Below, one piece after another: positions 47,537-54,587 of a stretch of DNA of 54,587 nt. Both the position numbers and the translations under genes were made by a program. The notes under the pieces were generated by a model. That model ran no database searches, was not told the DNA's origin, and was given only the letters and a program-made list of their open reading frames with translations. How positions within the stretch are numbered: position 1 is the first letter of the stretch; each line of letters begins with the position of its first letter. Source of the stretch: Candidatus Saccharibacteria bacterium UBA1944 (GTDB taxonomy: Bacteria; Patescibacteriota; Saccharimonadia; Saccharimonadales; Saccharimonadaceae); the NCBI GenBank assembly GCA_002336935.1, contig DDEW01000013.1:1-54587 (forward strand), written 5' to 3'.

Positions 47537-47869
47537 ATGGCATTATTTACGACAACTACGCAAACTGAATTTGAACAAAAAGTACTCCATAGCAAGAAGC
47601 TTGTCCTCGTGGACTTCTGGGCACAGTGGTGTCCGCCATGTCGAGCGATGGCGCCTATCCTTGAGTCAGTGGCCAAGAAGATGGATAGCGAAGTCGACGT
47701 CGTTAAGGTGGATGTAGAGGCCTCTCCTGACAATGGAATGCTTGCTCAAAAATATGGAGTACAGGGTATTCCAAACATGCAGGTAGTTAAAGCTGGGAAG
47801 GTGGTTGATGAACTCGTGGGTATGCGACCACAAATGGTACTAGAAGACGAACTAAAGAAACACCTCTAA
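47537..47869 (+). CDS. trxA: Thioredoxin
   Basis: A 110-residue disulfide reductase. The active site is WAQWCPPCRAMAP (WCPPC rather than the usual WCGPC; the Pro-Pro form is common in TlpA-like proteins and shifts the redox potential). VDVEASPDNGMLAQKYGVQG and the cis-Pro segment IPNMQVVKAGK follow. There is no signal peptide, so it acts in the cytosol. It is leaderless after the -10 box at 47525. The last bases overlap the end of the convergent SDR gene by 4 nt. Confidence 0.93.
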   Translation: MALFTTTTQTEFEQKVLHSKKLVLVDFWAQWCPPCRAMAPILESVAKKMDSEVDVVKVDVEASPDNGMLAQKYGVQGIPNMQVVKAGKVVDELVGMRPQMVLEDELKKHL

Positions 47870-48669
47870 ACCGAGAGGAAGCCGCCATCGACAACCACCT
47901 CGCTTCCGCACAGGTAGTCGCTGATTGGGCAACCAAGGTACAACGCAGCACGAGCAATATCGTCGGGGGTTCCCATTTTACCGAATGGTAGCCGGGAATT
48001 AAATTTAATACCCGTGAAAATAATGGAAAAATCCAATCGCTTCAGTGCGGCAATCCCAAGCTTTTTGGCGCCCGGTGTGGCCACTCCTCCAGGAAGGATG
48101 GTGTTGATTTTCCAGCCGTGCTTCGTATAGTCTTTTGTTAATCCTCGACTGAGGGCTAATACCGCAGCTTTACTCATCCCGTAAACTGTCATGTTATCTG
48201 TAAACCCAGAGCGAGCCTCAATAGAGGATATATTAACAATGGTTCCGCCCGCTTTGCCACGGCGCGCAATCATGCCCTTACACATAAATAGAACTGCTTC
48301 CGTATTTACACCCATCATCCATTGATAGTCTTTGTGCGAGAGTTCCTCGACTTTGTATGGACGAAACACACCAGCATTATTTACGAGAATATCAGGAGGG
48401 AAGTCGAGCGATTCCCAATAACGGGTGATTGCATCGGTATCAGATAGGTCTAAGAGCTGCTCATCAACATGGACACCATAGTGCTGTTGTAACTTTAATG
48501 CAGTGGCACGAAGGGCGGCCTGGTCCCGGTCGACAAGTATAAGATTAGCTCCAGCCTCTGCATAGCGATGAGCAATTGCCGCACCAATACCCATTGCTCC
48601 ACCTGTAATAAGCGCAGTTTTCCCTGAAAGATTGATAAGTTGGCTCAGTGACATCGACATCGTATTCAT
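47866..48669 (-). CDS. Short-chain dehydrogenase/reductase
   Basis: A 267-residue NAD(P)-dependent oxidoreductase of the classical SDR family. TGGAMGIGAAIA is the cofactor-binding motif, ILVNNAGVF the NNAG motif, then the catalytic Ser (NISSIEARSG) and Tyr-Lys pair (YGMSKAAVLAL), with the C-terminal GGVATPGAKK and SDYLCGSEVVVDGG. An acidic residue (Asp in LVDRDQ) after strand 2 suggests NAD(H) preference. The substrate is not determinable. It is convergent to thioredoxin and divergent from uvrC. Its start is at one of three closely spaced ATGs; 48669 is the first. Confidence 0.9.
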   Translation of the reverse strand: MNTMSMSLSQLINLSGKTALITGGAMGIGAAIAHRYAEAGANLILVDRDQAALRATALKLQQHYGVHVDEQLLDLSDTDAITRYWESLDFPPDILVNNAGVFRPYKVEELSHKDYQWMMGVNTEAVLFMCKGMIARRGKAGGTIVNISSIEARSGFTDNMTVYGMSKAAVLALSRGLTKDYTKHGWKINTILPGGVATPGAKKLGIAALKRLDFSIIFTGIKFNSRLPFGKMGTPDDIARAALYLGCPISDYLCGSEVVVDGGFLSV

Positions 48670-48705
48670 ACCCTTATGATACTGCTAATTGTTATTCTTT
48701 GCATG

Positions 48706-48711
48706 TATACT
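48706..48711 (+). promoter_or_regulatory. -10 box of uvrC
   Basis: TATACT ends 7 nt before GTG 48719. It rules out the in-frame upstream start at 48689. Confidence 0.5.
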
Positions 48712-48718
48712 AGAAATA

Positions 48719-50272
48719 GTGAATGCTGCGTTGGAGAAAAAATTAAAGACATTGCCACGTTCGCCTGGGGTGTACTTTCACCGGTCAAAAAGCGGCGAGA
48801 TTATTTATGTCGGTAAGGCTGCGGTGCTTAAGAACCGCGTTCGCCAGTATTTTCAGAGCAGTAAAGATTTTGATGTCAAGACTCGTGCTTTAGTTGACGA
48901 GATACATGACACCGAATGGCTTGAAACGGAAAGCGAAATAGACGCGCTCTTCCTAGAAAGCGAAATGGTCAAACGGTATATGCCACGCTACAACATTCTA
49001 TTGCGGGACGATAAGTCGCAAACGTTTGTGCGGATTGATATGAAAAGTGAATGGCCCTACGTGAGCTTTACGCGCAACCCAGCAGACGACACCGCAACCT
49101 ATATTGGTCCGTTTTACAATGGCTTTGCGGTCAAGAAAGCCTTGCGGTATCTGCGCAAAGTGTTCCCGTACTACACCAAGGCACCGGCAGGCGGTCGCCC
49201 TGACCTCGATATACATCTTGGGCTGAGCCCACGCCCCGACATAACGAGTACTGAGTATAAAATAAGCCTAAAAAAGCTCATAAAGTATATTGAAGGCGGG
49301 CGGATCACCATTACTAAAGAGATTGAAAAAGATATGAAAAGGGCTGCTAAGGCGCAAGAGTTCGAAACGGCTGCACAGTTGCGCAATAAACTCGGTTACC
49401 TAAAGGAACTACAGCGACGCATCATGTTTGGTGACAAAGAGTTTCTTGATATCAGCAAAGACAAAGCACTTGGCAGTATTACCGAGCTATTGTCGTTGTC
49501 TCAGCCACCAAAACGTATTGAGGCATTTGATATTAGTCATATGAGCGGTACTGATGTAGTAGCGAGTATGGTTGTCTTTACCAATGGCGTAAGTAACCGC
49601 AGCGAGTACCGAAAGTTTAAGATGACAAAACAGCGAAATGACGATTATGAGAATATTTATGAAACAATTTTCCGTCGTTTTAGCGAAAAAAATATCCAGG
49701 CATGGGGAATGCCGGATTTGCTGATTGTCGATGGCGGAAAGGGTCAGCTATCATCAGCACTTGACGCGCTAGAAGCCCGCGAAGTAACGGTGCCCTGCAT
49801 TGGGGTTGCAAAGCGCGAAGAAGAAATAATAGTTCATCAAACGCGTTCGCACATAGCCGATACCTACCTGAAACATCTTGTGGTTAATCCTATTCGAGGA
49901 GTATCTGTTATTCCTTCGCGTTATTATTACGAAGTCAATCTGCACGTTGGACAGCTCAACGCTGGTACTCATTCTAAGAATTTGCGCGGTGGTGTGACTG
50001 ATAGCCCATACGAAGACGTGACGAAACTTATTCAGCGAATGCGCGATGAGGCGCATCGATTTGCGGTGAGCTACCACACCACGCTCAAACGTACGCGCCA
50101 GACCAAGAGCAAACTTGAAGACATTCCGGGTATAGGCCCAATAACACGCAAGAAACTCATCCAAACTTTTGGGAGTGTTCGCGGCGTAGCTGCTGCGTCC
50201 GACAAAGATCTCATACAGGCTATAGGCGCAGATAAAGCGCAAAAAGTAAAAGCTCATTTATCGACGTTATAG
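48719..50272 (+). CDS. uvrC: Excinuclease ABC subunit C
   Basis: A 517-residue dual nuclease that makes the two incisions around damage. It is shorter than E. coli UvrC (610). An N-terminal GIY-YIG domain (SPGVYFHRSKSGEIIYVGKA), a UVR motif (about 210-245, RAAKAQEFETAAQLRNKLGY) that binds UvrB, an RNase H-like C domain (IEAFDISHMSGTDVVASMVV, LLIVDGGKGQLSSALDALE), and a final pair of helix-hairpin-helix motifs (LEDIPGIGPITRKKLIQTFG) are all present. The Cys cluster found in many UvrC N-domains is missing. It starts with GTG 48719, set by the -10 box. Confidence 0.95.
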   Translation: MNAALEKKLKTLPRSPGVYFHRSKSGEIIYVGKAAVLKNRVRQYFQSSKDFDVKTRALVDEIHDTEWLETESEIDALFLESEMVKRYMPRYNILLRDDKSQTFVRIDMKSEWPYVSFTRNPADDTATYIGPFYNGFAVKKALRYLRKVFPYYTKAPAGGRPDLDIHLGLSPRPDITSTEYKISLKKLIKYIEGGRITITKEIEKDMKRAAKAQEFETAAQLRNKLGYLKELQRRIMFGDKEFLDISKDKALGSITELLSLSQPPKRIEAFDISHMSGTDVVASMVVFTNGVSNRSEYRKFKMTKQRNDDYENIYETIFRRFSEKNIQAWGMPDLLIVDGGKGQLSSALDALEAREVTVPCIGVAKREEEIIVHQTRSHIADTYLKHLVVNPIRGVSVIPSRYYYEVNLHVGQLNAGTHSKNLRGGVTDSPYEDVTKLIQRMRDEAHRFAVSYHTTLKRTRQTKSKLEDIPGIGPITRKKLIQTFGSVRGVAAASDKDLIQAIGADKAQKVKAHLSTL

Positions 50273-50293
50273 TGCTTGTGGTATCATGAATGC

Positions 50294-50671
50294 ATGAAGA
50301 TGTTGCGACACGCCAAAGGGTTTACCGTTGTTGAATTATTGGTGGTGATTACAATCATTGTGGGTTTGTCGCTGCTGACAATATTTGCTATTGGTTCTTG
50401 GCGCACACGAACTGCTAACACGGAAGTTAAGACCGCTCTAGCGGCCGCTACGACTGCACTGAAAGACTACAAGAATTTTAACGATGGATACCCTACGGGC
50501 AGTCCGCCGACCTTACCATCATCTTTCGAGCCTATGACAAATGCGACGGTAACATACATATCAGGCACGGCGTCCACCTACTGCTTACGCGGTACGAGCA
50601 CGGCAATTACAACCGTGATTTGGTATGTCACTCAGGCTTCTGCGACACCCCAAACAACTGCTTGTACATAG
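50294..50671 (+). CDS. Short type IV pilin-like protein
   Basis: A 125-residue prepilin-like protein. The leader (MKMLRHAKG) ends at G^FTVVELLVVITIIVGLSLL, with Glu at +5, as in pilins and pseudopilins. The remaining head is small (about 85 residues) and Thr/Ala-rich with a Cys pair (STYCLRGT, TACT). It is distinct from the longer pilin at 19.4 kb and could be a minor pilin or a competence-type pseudopilin. No pilus assembly gene is adjacent. The start at 50294 follows a TATCAT-like box; an in-frame TTG at 50276 lies upstream. Confidence 0.85.
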   Translation: MKMLRHAKGFTVVELLVVITIIVGLSLLTIFAIGSWRTRTANTEVKTALAAATTALKDYKNFNDGYPTGSPPTLPSSFEPMTNATVTYISGTASTYCLRGTSTAITTVIWYVTQASATPQTTACT

Positions 50672-50674
50672 TGT

Positions 50675-50680
50675 TATAAT
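50675..50680 (+). promoter_or_regulatory. -10 box of the M24 peptidase gene
   Basis: TATAAT ends 6 nt before ATG 50687, only 3 nt after the pilin stop codon. Confidence 0.5.
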
Positions 50681-50686
50681 TCTTTC

Positions 50687-51880
50687 ATGGATTCACGTAA
50701 TCGACGCGATAGGATGCAGCGATTTGCCGATGCACTGCAAGGGGGCCTTGTTGTGCTAAGTGGCTACAAACAAATGCAGCTGGCGGGTGACATGGCGGCT
50801 CCTTTTTTGCAAGAAGGTAACATGTGGTGGCTAACGGGAATTGAAGAGCCAGGTTGGAAGGTAATTATTGACGGTACTCGAAAGAAAATGACACTCGTAC
50901 AGCCGCATCGTACAACCGCGCAGAAACTGTTTGAGGGGGGCATGTCTGTAGACGATGCTCGAGCCATAAGCGGCGCGGACGATGTCATAGACGAAAATGA
51001 TTTTGAGCAAACACTACGCCAACTACGGCGGAGTCATCCGTTGGTATATACAGTGGTGGACGGGCGTGAGTATGGCTTTGTTGTAAACCCCGCTCAGCAG
51101 GAAACAAAAGCGGTGCTAGACCGCGTGTTTGAAACAGTAACAGATTGCGGTGATACGCTGGCAGCTCTCCGTGCTATCAAAACTGATGACGAAATCGCAT
51201 ATATGAAGAAAGCCGCTAAGCTTACCTGTACTGCTTTTGCCGATGTTCGAGCAAAGTTTGAAGCGTATCGATACGAATATGAGATTGAAGCGGACTTTAA
51301 TGCAAGTTTTCGTCGGCACAACGCCCGACATGCGTACGATCCCATCGTGGCGTCAGGCTCCAATGCTGTCACGTTGCACTACGGTGCAAATAACTGTAAG
51401 TTGCCCAAGCGCGGGCTAGTACTTATTGATATTGGCGCACGGGTTGGGGGGTATGCGGCAGATGTTACTCGGACTTACGGTATTAATCCAACGAATCGAC
51501 AGCGGCAAATCCACTCACTTGTGGAAAGCGCGCAAAAGAAAATCATCCAACTCATCAAGCCGGGTGTTGAGGTTCATGACTATTTATTGCAAGTCGACGA
51601 AATTATGAAAGACACTCTAGAGTCCGCTGGGCTACTTAGTGATCGTAGCGACGAAAAAGCTTACCGCCGTTACTTTCCTCATGCAATTAGTCATGGGCTG
51701 GGCGTAGATGTGCACGATAGTTTGGGTAAGCCAAAGACACTGCAGCCAGGCATGGTAATAACAGTTGAGCCAGGTATTTATATCGAAGAAGAGGGGATTG
51801 GCGTTCGGATTGAAGATGATATTTTGGTAACTGCCAAAAGCCACATCAACCTAACTGGTAGTTTATCGACAAGTCTATAG
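50687..51880 (+). CDS. pepP: Xaa-Pro aminopeptidase (M24 family)
   Basis: A 397-residue dinuclear metallopeptidase that removes an N-terminal residue before proline. The N-terminal creatinase-like domain (about 1-170) includes MWWLTGIEEPGWKVII. The pita-bread catalytic domain has all five metal ligands: Asp in LIDIGARVGGYAADVTRTYG (two Asp), His in ISHGLGVDVHDS, Glu in VEPGIYIEEEG and Glu in VRIEDDILV. HYGAN carries a conserved His. It is complete. It probably helps recycle peptides in an organism with few biosynthetic genes. Aminopeptidase P is favoured over prolidase by the N-terminal domain. Confidence 0.92.
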   Translation: MDSRNRRDRMQRFADALQGGLVVLSGYKQMQLAGDMAAPFLQEGNMWWLTGIEEPGWKVIIDGTRKKMTLVQPHRTTAQKLFEGGMSVDDARAISGADDVIDENDFEQTLRQLRRSHPLVYTVVDGREYGFVVNPAQQETKAVLDRVFETVTDCGDTLAALRAIKTDDEIAYMKKAAKLTCTAFADVRAKFEAYRYEYEIEADFNASFRRHNARHAYDPIVASGSNAVTLHYGANNCKLPKRGLVLIDIGARVGGYAADVTRTYGINPTNRQRQIHSLVESAQKKIIQLIKPGVEVHDYLLQVDEIMKDTLESAGLLSDRSDEKAYRRYFPHAISHGLGVDVHDSLGKPKTLQPGMVITVEPGIYIEEEGIGVRIEDDILVTAKSHINLTGSLSTSL

Positions 51881-51888
51881 CAATAAGC

Positions 51889-51894
51889 TATACT
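51889..51894 (+). promoter_or_regulatory. -10 box of the holin-like/secG/peptide-binding operon
   Basis: TATACT ends 10 nt before ATG 51905. Confidence 0.5.
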
Positions 51895-51904
51895 ATTATT
51901 ACTG

Positions 51905-52300
51905 ATGAAACGGCAATTACTTATCTTTATAATCCGTTGGATGCTTAATTCCTTTGGGCTTTGGGTCGCAGTGCGAATTTTTGGAACTGGGTATTCCGGC
52001 TCTGAGATTGATGCAAGTGCAGGAGTATTCCTTGTAGCTGGATTAATATTTTCTGTTGTCAATGCCATTCTCAAACCTGCGGTAATCATCTTGGCGCTTC
52101 CTGCCATCTTGGTGACACTAGGACTCTTTACCATCATTGTGAACGGTCTCATGGTGTATATTTCGCTCAAACTTGCCCCTGGATTGATGATGACATTCTG
52201 GCACTCAGTACTTACCGGATTAGTACTAAGTCTGGTAAACTATATAGTAAGTAGTGCGCTCGAACTAGAATACATGCGCGTACGAGAGGAGAGAATGTGA
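51905..52300 (+). CDS. Holin-4-superfamily-like membrane protein
   Basis: A 131-residue membrane protein with about four helices and the pattern of the 'phage holin family 4 superfamily IV' / YvlD-like chromosomal proteins: IRWMLNSFGLWVAVRIF, then VAGLIFSVVNAILKPAVIIL (the 'N-x-l-kP' turn is the family hallmark), ALPAILVTLGLFTIIVNGLM and a closing helix. Despite the name, such chromosomal copies lie with ordinary genes and are not evidence for a phage. Its function is unknown. Its stop overlaps secG (GTGA), so they are co-transcribed. Confidence 0.85.
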   Translation: MKRQLLIFIIRWMLNSFGLWVAVRIFGTGYSGSEIDASAGVFLVAGLIFSVVNAILKPAVIILALPAILVTLGLFTIIVNGLMVYISLKLAPGLMMTFWHSVLTGLVLSLVNYIVSSALELEYMRVREERM

Positions 52301-52530
52301 GTATTGATAGTGTTTTGCAGGCAGTAACGATTGGATCTGCAGTACTGATGATTATTGCGGTGCTGTTGCAGCAGCGTGGGGCCAGCCTTGGCGCAGGTTT
52401 TGGTGGCTCAAGTGAGTTATATACAACTCGTCGCGGCCTCGACAAGAACTTGTTCGAAGTGACAATTTTTCTTGCAATTACCTTCGTGCTGTCGATTCTG
52501 ATTGGGCTGGTATTGCCAAACCTAACCTAG
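52297..52530 (+). CDS. secG: Preprotein translocase subunit SecG
   Basis: A 77-residue two-helix membrane protein of the SecYEG channel. The first helix is VTIGSAVLMIIAVLLQQRGA, the loop carries GAGFGGSSELYTTRRGLDKN (the family's 'FGGs...RRGxDK' signature), and the second helix is FLAITFVLSILIGLVLP. The start is GTG 52297, overlapping the previous stop. The normal length and all conserved features are present. The peptide-binding protein gene follows by 9 nt. Confidence 0.95.
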   Translation: MSIDSVLQAVTIGSAVLMIIAVLLQQRGASLGAGFGGSSELYTTRRGLDKNLFEVTIFLAITFVLSILIGLVLPNLT

Positions 52531-52539
52531 GAACTGCCC

Positions 52540-54336
52540 GTGGACGAAGAAAAACAAGGGTGGAAACAATTTAAACGCATCAAGCTGGATAAAAAGCAGT
52601 TAGCTCGTCGTGTCAAAAAAGCAGAAGGCGCTACTCAGCGGCATGCTCATCGTTTTATTATTCGGCGGCTCGATAATATTCGGCTTGTATCGCGTGAGAT
52701 CACCTTGTGGCTTGTCGTCGTTGGACTGATTATCGCTGCCCTTGGCGTGCAGCTGATGCTTGGGCAAAAGCAATTCACTCGTCAGGAGCGTATAGCTGGT
52801 GGTACGTACGTTGAGGGAGCTATTGGTCAAGTTGATACGCTCAACCCGCTCTATGTTTCAACCCCGTCGGAAGAGTCTGCGAGCCGACTGCTGTTCTCGT
52901 CACTTTATAACTACGATGAAACAGGCCACATTCACCAAGATATAGCCAAAAAGCTCACGATTGACGCAAACAATACAGTGTATACCATTTCACTCCGTGA
53001 CGATGTGTCGTGGCATGATGATACGCCGCTTAGCGCACGAGACGTCGTGTTTACCATTAACCTAATTAAAAACCCTGCGACTCGTTCTCCACTGCGTATC
53101 AACTGGCTTGATGTATCGGCAGTTGCGGTTGACGCCACAACGGTGCGTTTCACGCTCCCCGCTCCGTACGCTGCCTTTCCTCATGCTCTAACGTTCCCCA
53201 TATTACCTGAACACGTACTCAAAAACGTTGCTGCTGGTGCGGTGCGCGAAAGCGCATTTAGCCGATCTCCGGTTGGCAGTGGTCCTTTTAAGTTCAGATT
53301 GCTGCAGGCTGCCGACGCGGTCAGCAGGCACAAAGTAGTGCACCTTACGGCGAATAAATCTTACTATGGCGGAAGTCCGAAGCTCGATAGGTTTGAGTTG
53401 CATGCATACCTTGGTGAGTCGGCAATGCTTACCGCGCTCAAAGCTGGTGAGCTGAGCGGAGCCTCGGGGCTTTCATCGGTGTCAGTTGGCCAGGTGGACA
53501 AGCAGCGATATAGGTTTACTCCGCAACCGCTCAATAGTGGCGTTTACTTGCTCTTTAACATGAATAATCCGTATCTCAAAGAAGACAAAGTGCGACTAGC
53601 AATTCAGGCTGGAACCGATACGTTACAGTTACGAAAAGACATTGGCGGAGGTGTCCTGCCGCTCGATGGTCCCATATTGTCAAACCAGCTGCAGGGTGAA
53701 GACGTGCCACACTTGCCCGCAACTGATATCGCGAAGGCGCAACGACTACTCGACGAAGCTGGCTGGAAGATGTCTGGAAGCTATCGGGTGAAGGATGGCA
53801 AGCAATTGAGCTTTACTATTACTACCACGAAAAGTGCCGAGTATGAACGTTCACTAAAAAATATTGAAAAACAATGGCAAAAGCTTGGCATAAAGATTGA
53901 GAAAAAGGTCGTTGACACAACGAGCGTTGCTTCAGCGTTTGTTCAGGATACGCTGCAGGCACGCAACTTTGACATGCTTCTGTACGAACTAGCAATTGGT
54001 GCAGATCCAGACGTCTACGCCTACTGGCATTCATCACAAGTGGGGCAAACAGGGTACAACTTTACTGGCTATTCAAATAAAACAGCCGATGCAAGTTTGG
54101 CAAGTGCTCGCTCGCGGCTTGAGCCAGCCTTGCGCAACGCCAAGTACAAACAATTTGTGAGACAATGGCAGGAGGATGCTCCGGCGATTGGACTCTACCA
54201 GACGGTCCTAGAATATATTTCTAGCAAGGGAGTTCGGTCCGTGCGCACTGACTCGCATCTGGTTACTGAAGCTGATCGATATGCCACTGTTCAATACTGG
54301 ACGGTGCAGGCAGGCACAGTTTACAAAACACCATAG
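52540..54336 (+). CDS. Membrane-anchored peptide-binding protein (SBP family 5)
   Basis: A 598-residue protein. A cytosolic basic N-tail (about 1-55) is followed by one helix (LWLVVVGLIIAALGVQLML) and an extracellular SBP_bac_5 domain: GAIGQVDTLNPLYVSTPSEE, LFSSLYNYDETGHI, ISLRDDVSWHDDTPLSARDV (typical oligopeptide-binding 'W.dG.p.ta.DV'), GSGPFKF, VYLLFNMNNPYLKEDKVRLA and a C-terminal lobe with the NFDMLLYELAIGADPDVYAY pattern. It would capture oligopeptides for an ABC importer; no permease or ATPase is adjacent. Unlike most, it is held by an uncleaved helix, not a lipoprotein Cys. It starts with GTG 52540. Confidence 0.9.
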   Translation: MDEEKQGWKQFKRIKLDKKQLARRVKKAEGATQRHAHRFIIRRLDNIRLVSREITLWLVVVGLIIAALGVQLMLGQKQFTRQERIAGGTYVEGAIGQVDTLNPLYVSTPSEESASRLLFSSLYNYDETGHIHQDIAKKLTIDANNTVYTISLRDDVSWHDDTPLSARDVVFTINLIKNPATRSPLRINWLDVSAVAVDATTVRFTLPAPYAAFPHALTFPILPEHVLKNVAAGAVRESAFSRSPVGSGPFKFRLLQAADAVSRHKVVHLTANKSYYGGSPKLDRFELHAYLGESAMLTALKAGELSGASGLSSVSVGQVDKQRYRFTPQPLNSGVYLLFNMNNPYLKEDKVRLAIQAGTDTLQLRKDIGGGVLPLDGPILSNQLQGEDVPHLPATDIAKAQRLLDEAGWKMSGSYRVKDGKQLSFTITTTKSAEYERSLKNIEKQWQKLGIKIEKKVVDTTSVASAFVQDTLQARNFDMLLYELAIGADPDVYAYWHSSQVGQTGYNFTGYSNKTADASLASARSRLEPALRNAKYKQFVRQWQEDAPAIGLYQTVLEYISSKGVRSVRTDSHLVTEADRYATVQYWTVQAGTVYKTP

Positions 54337-54342
54337 CTAGCG

Positions 54343-54348
54343 TATAAT
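54343..54348 (+). promoter_or_regulatory. -10 box of tRNA-Leu
   Basis: TATAAT, 25 nt before the mature 5' end of tRNA-Leu at 54374. Confidence 0.6.
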
Positions 54349-54373
54349 TCATCTCTGTACATTGAAAATACAT

Positions 54374-54461
54374 GCACTGGTGGCGAAATTGGTAGACGCG
54401 TCAGCTTGAGGGGCTGGTGATCATTGCGATCGTGGAAGTTCAAGTCTTCTCCAGTGCACCA
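54374..54461 (+). tRNA. tRNA-Leu (anticodon GAG)
   Basis: An 88-nt class II tRNA. The acceptor stem GCACTGG pairs with CCAGTGC (7 bp); the anticodon loop TTGAGGG gives GAG (reads CUU and CUC); there is a long variable arm with a GATCatt-gcGATC-type stem; the T arm carries GTTCAAG; and CCA is encoded. A terminator follows. Confidence 0.95.
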
Positions 54462-54465
54462 ACAT

Positions 54466-54494
54466 AAAAACCTGAGCCTCGCTCGGGTTTTTGT
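54466..54494 (+). terminator. Rho-independent terminator after tRNA-Leu
   Basis: CCTGAGC and GCTCGGG pair around a 3-nt loop (one G-U), flanked by A5 and T5. It separates the two tRNA genes. Confidence 0.85.
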
Positions 54495-54498
54495 TTGC

Positions 54499-54504
54499 TA
54501 TAAT
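54499..54504 (+). promoter_or_regulatory. -10 box of tRNA-Cys
   Basis: TATAAT, 9 nt before the mature 5' end at 54514, so the primary transcript should have a very short 5' leader. Confidence 0.6.
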
Positions 54505-54513
54505 AGACAAGAC

Positions 54514-54587
54514 GGCGCGTTGGCGGAGCAGTTACGCGGAGGTCTGCAAAACCTTTTAGATGGGTGCAACTCCCATACGTGCCTCCA
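54514..54587 (+). tRNA. tRNA-Cys (anticodon GCA)
   Basis: A 74-nt tRNA ending with an encoded CCA at the window edge. Acceptor GGCGCGT pairs with ACGTGCC (one G-U); the anticodon loop CTGCAAA gives GCA; the T arm is TGGGTGCAACTCCCA with GTGCAAC in place of the usual GTTCRAN. Confidence 0.93.

Noticed and set aside
51905..52300. A prophage signal from the holin-like gene
   Set aside because: Chromosomal relatives of this family are common, and no capsid, tail, integrase or lysis gene is nearby. It lies in an operon with secG.
1..54587. Recoded UGA (genetic code 25)
   Set aside because: TGA ends many intact genes here (for example tpiA, metG and the desulfurase) at the correct family length, so the standard bacterial code applies.
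1..54587. CRISPR arrays, insertion sequences and rRNA genes
   Set aside because: No regularly spaced direct repeats, no transposase-like product with terminal repeats and no rRNA sequence could be seen by eye.

Overview
The window looks like chromosomal DNA from a Patescibacteria/CPR bacterium, most probably Candidatus Saccharibacteria (TM7). This is inferred from gene content and style, not from a search. The signs are: very dense coding with many 1-26 nt overlaps; UGA used as a normal stop (so not the recoded Gracilibacteria/Absconditabacteria); a Gram-positive-type surface (LPHTG-anchored protein, Rpf-like hydrolase, LysM-CHAP hydrolase, MltG); type IV pilin and PilM genes; a short alanyl-tRNA synthetase without its C-terminal domain; an SbcB-type exonuclease I; and lower-glycolysis genes. 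Many genes have a TATAAT/TATACT box ending only 6-12 nt before the start codon, which points to widespread leaderless transcription.

Region by region. 1-2.7 kb is accessory DNA: an apparent diversity-generating retroelement (DGR) with an A-rich template repeat on the + strand and a reverse transcriptase on the - strand whose start is disrupted, then a small XRE regulator, a small hypothetical gene, a single-HKD phospholipase-D-like gene and an orphan hairpin. 2.7-9.8 kb holds a GNAT-like protein, a sortase-anchored surface protein, a VIT-family metal transporter, a MacB-like ABC transporter pair and a GH5 glucanase. 9.8-14.5 kb is a pyk-pgk-tpiA glycolytic run followed by a membrane-anchored disordered protein. 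14.5-19.4 kb carries a PcrA/UvrD helicase, an RpfB-like wall hydrolase, rsmA and a PgeF-like protein, with a convergent type IV pilin gene. 20-28 kb carries metG, tatD, two small unknown genes, a cysteine desulfurase, a DUF218 gene, mnmA and alaS.

28-38 kb holds a secreted unknown protein, then a tightly packed PilM-like / baseplate-J-like / ruvX / mltG operon, a LysM-CHAP hydrolase preceded by a long structured leader RNA, obgE, a small unknown gene and exonuclease I. 38-45.5 kb holds uvrA, a DedA protein, a CTC-type bL25, a winged-helix Nudix protein and an ABC exporter. 45.6-54.6 kb holds trhO, a Nudix hydrolase, a rhodanese, thioredoxin, an SDR, uvrC, a second pilin, an M24 aminopeptidase, a holin-like membrane protein, secG, a peptide-binding protein, and tRNA-Leu(GAG) and tRNA-Cys(GCA).

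Functional links: the desulfurase and MnmA can supply and use sulfur for tRNA U34 2-thiolation, and TrhO hydroxylates the same position. PilM and the two separate pilins belong to type IV pili. MltG, the Rpf-like protein, LysM-CHAP and the LPHTG protein shape the envelope. The main novelty candidates are the DGR with its inverted template and broken reverse-transcriptase start, the about 250-nt leader with a possible AUU start upstream of the LysM-CHAP gene, and the PilM/baseplate-J pair.
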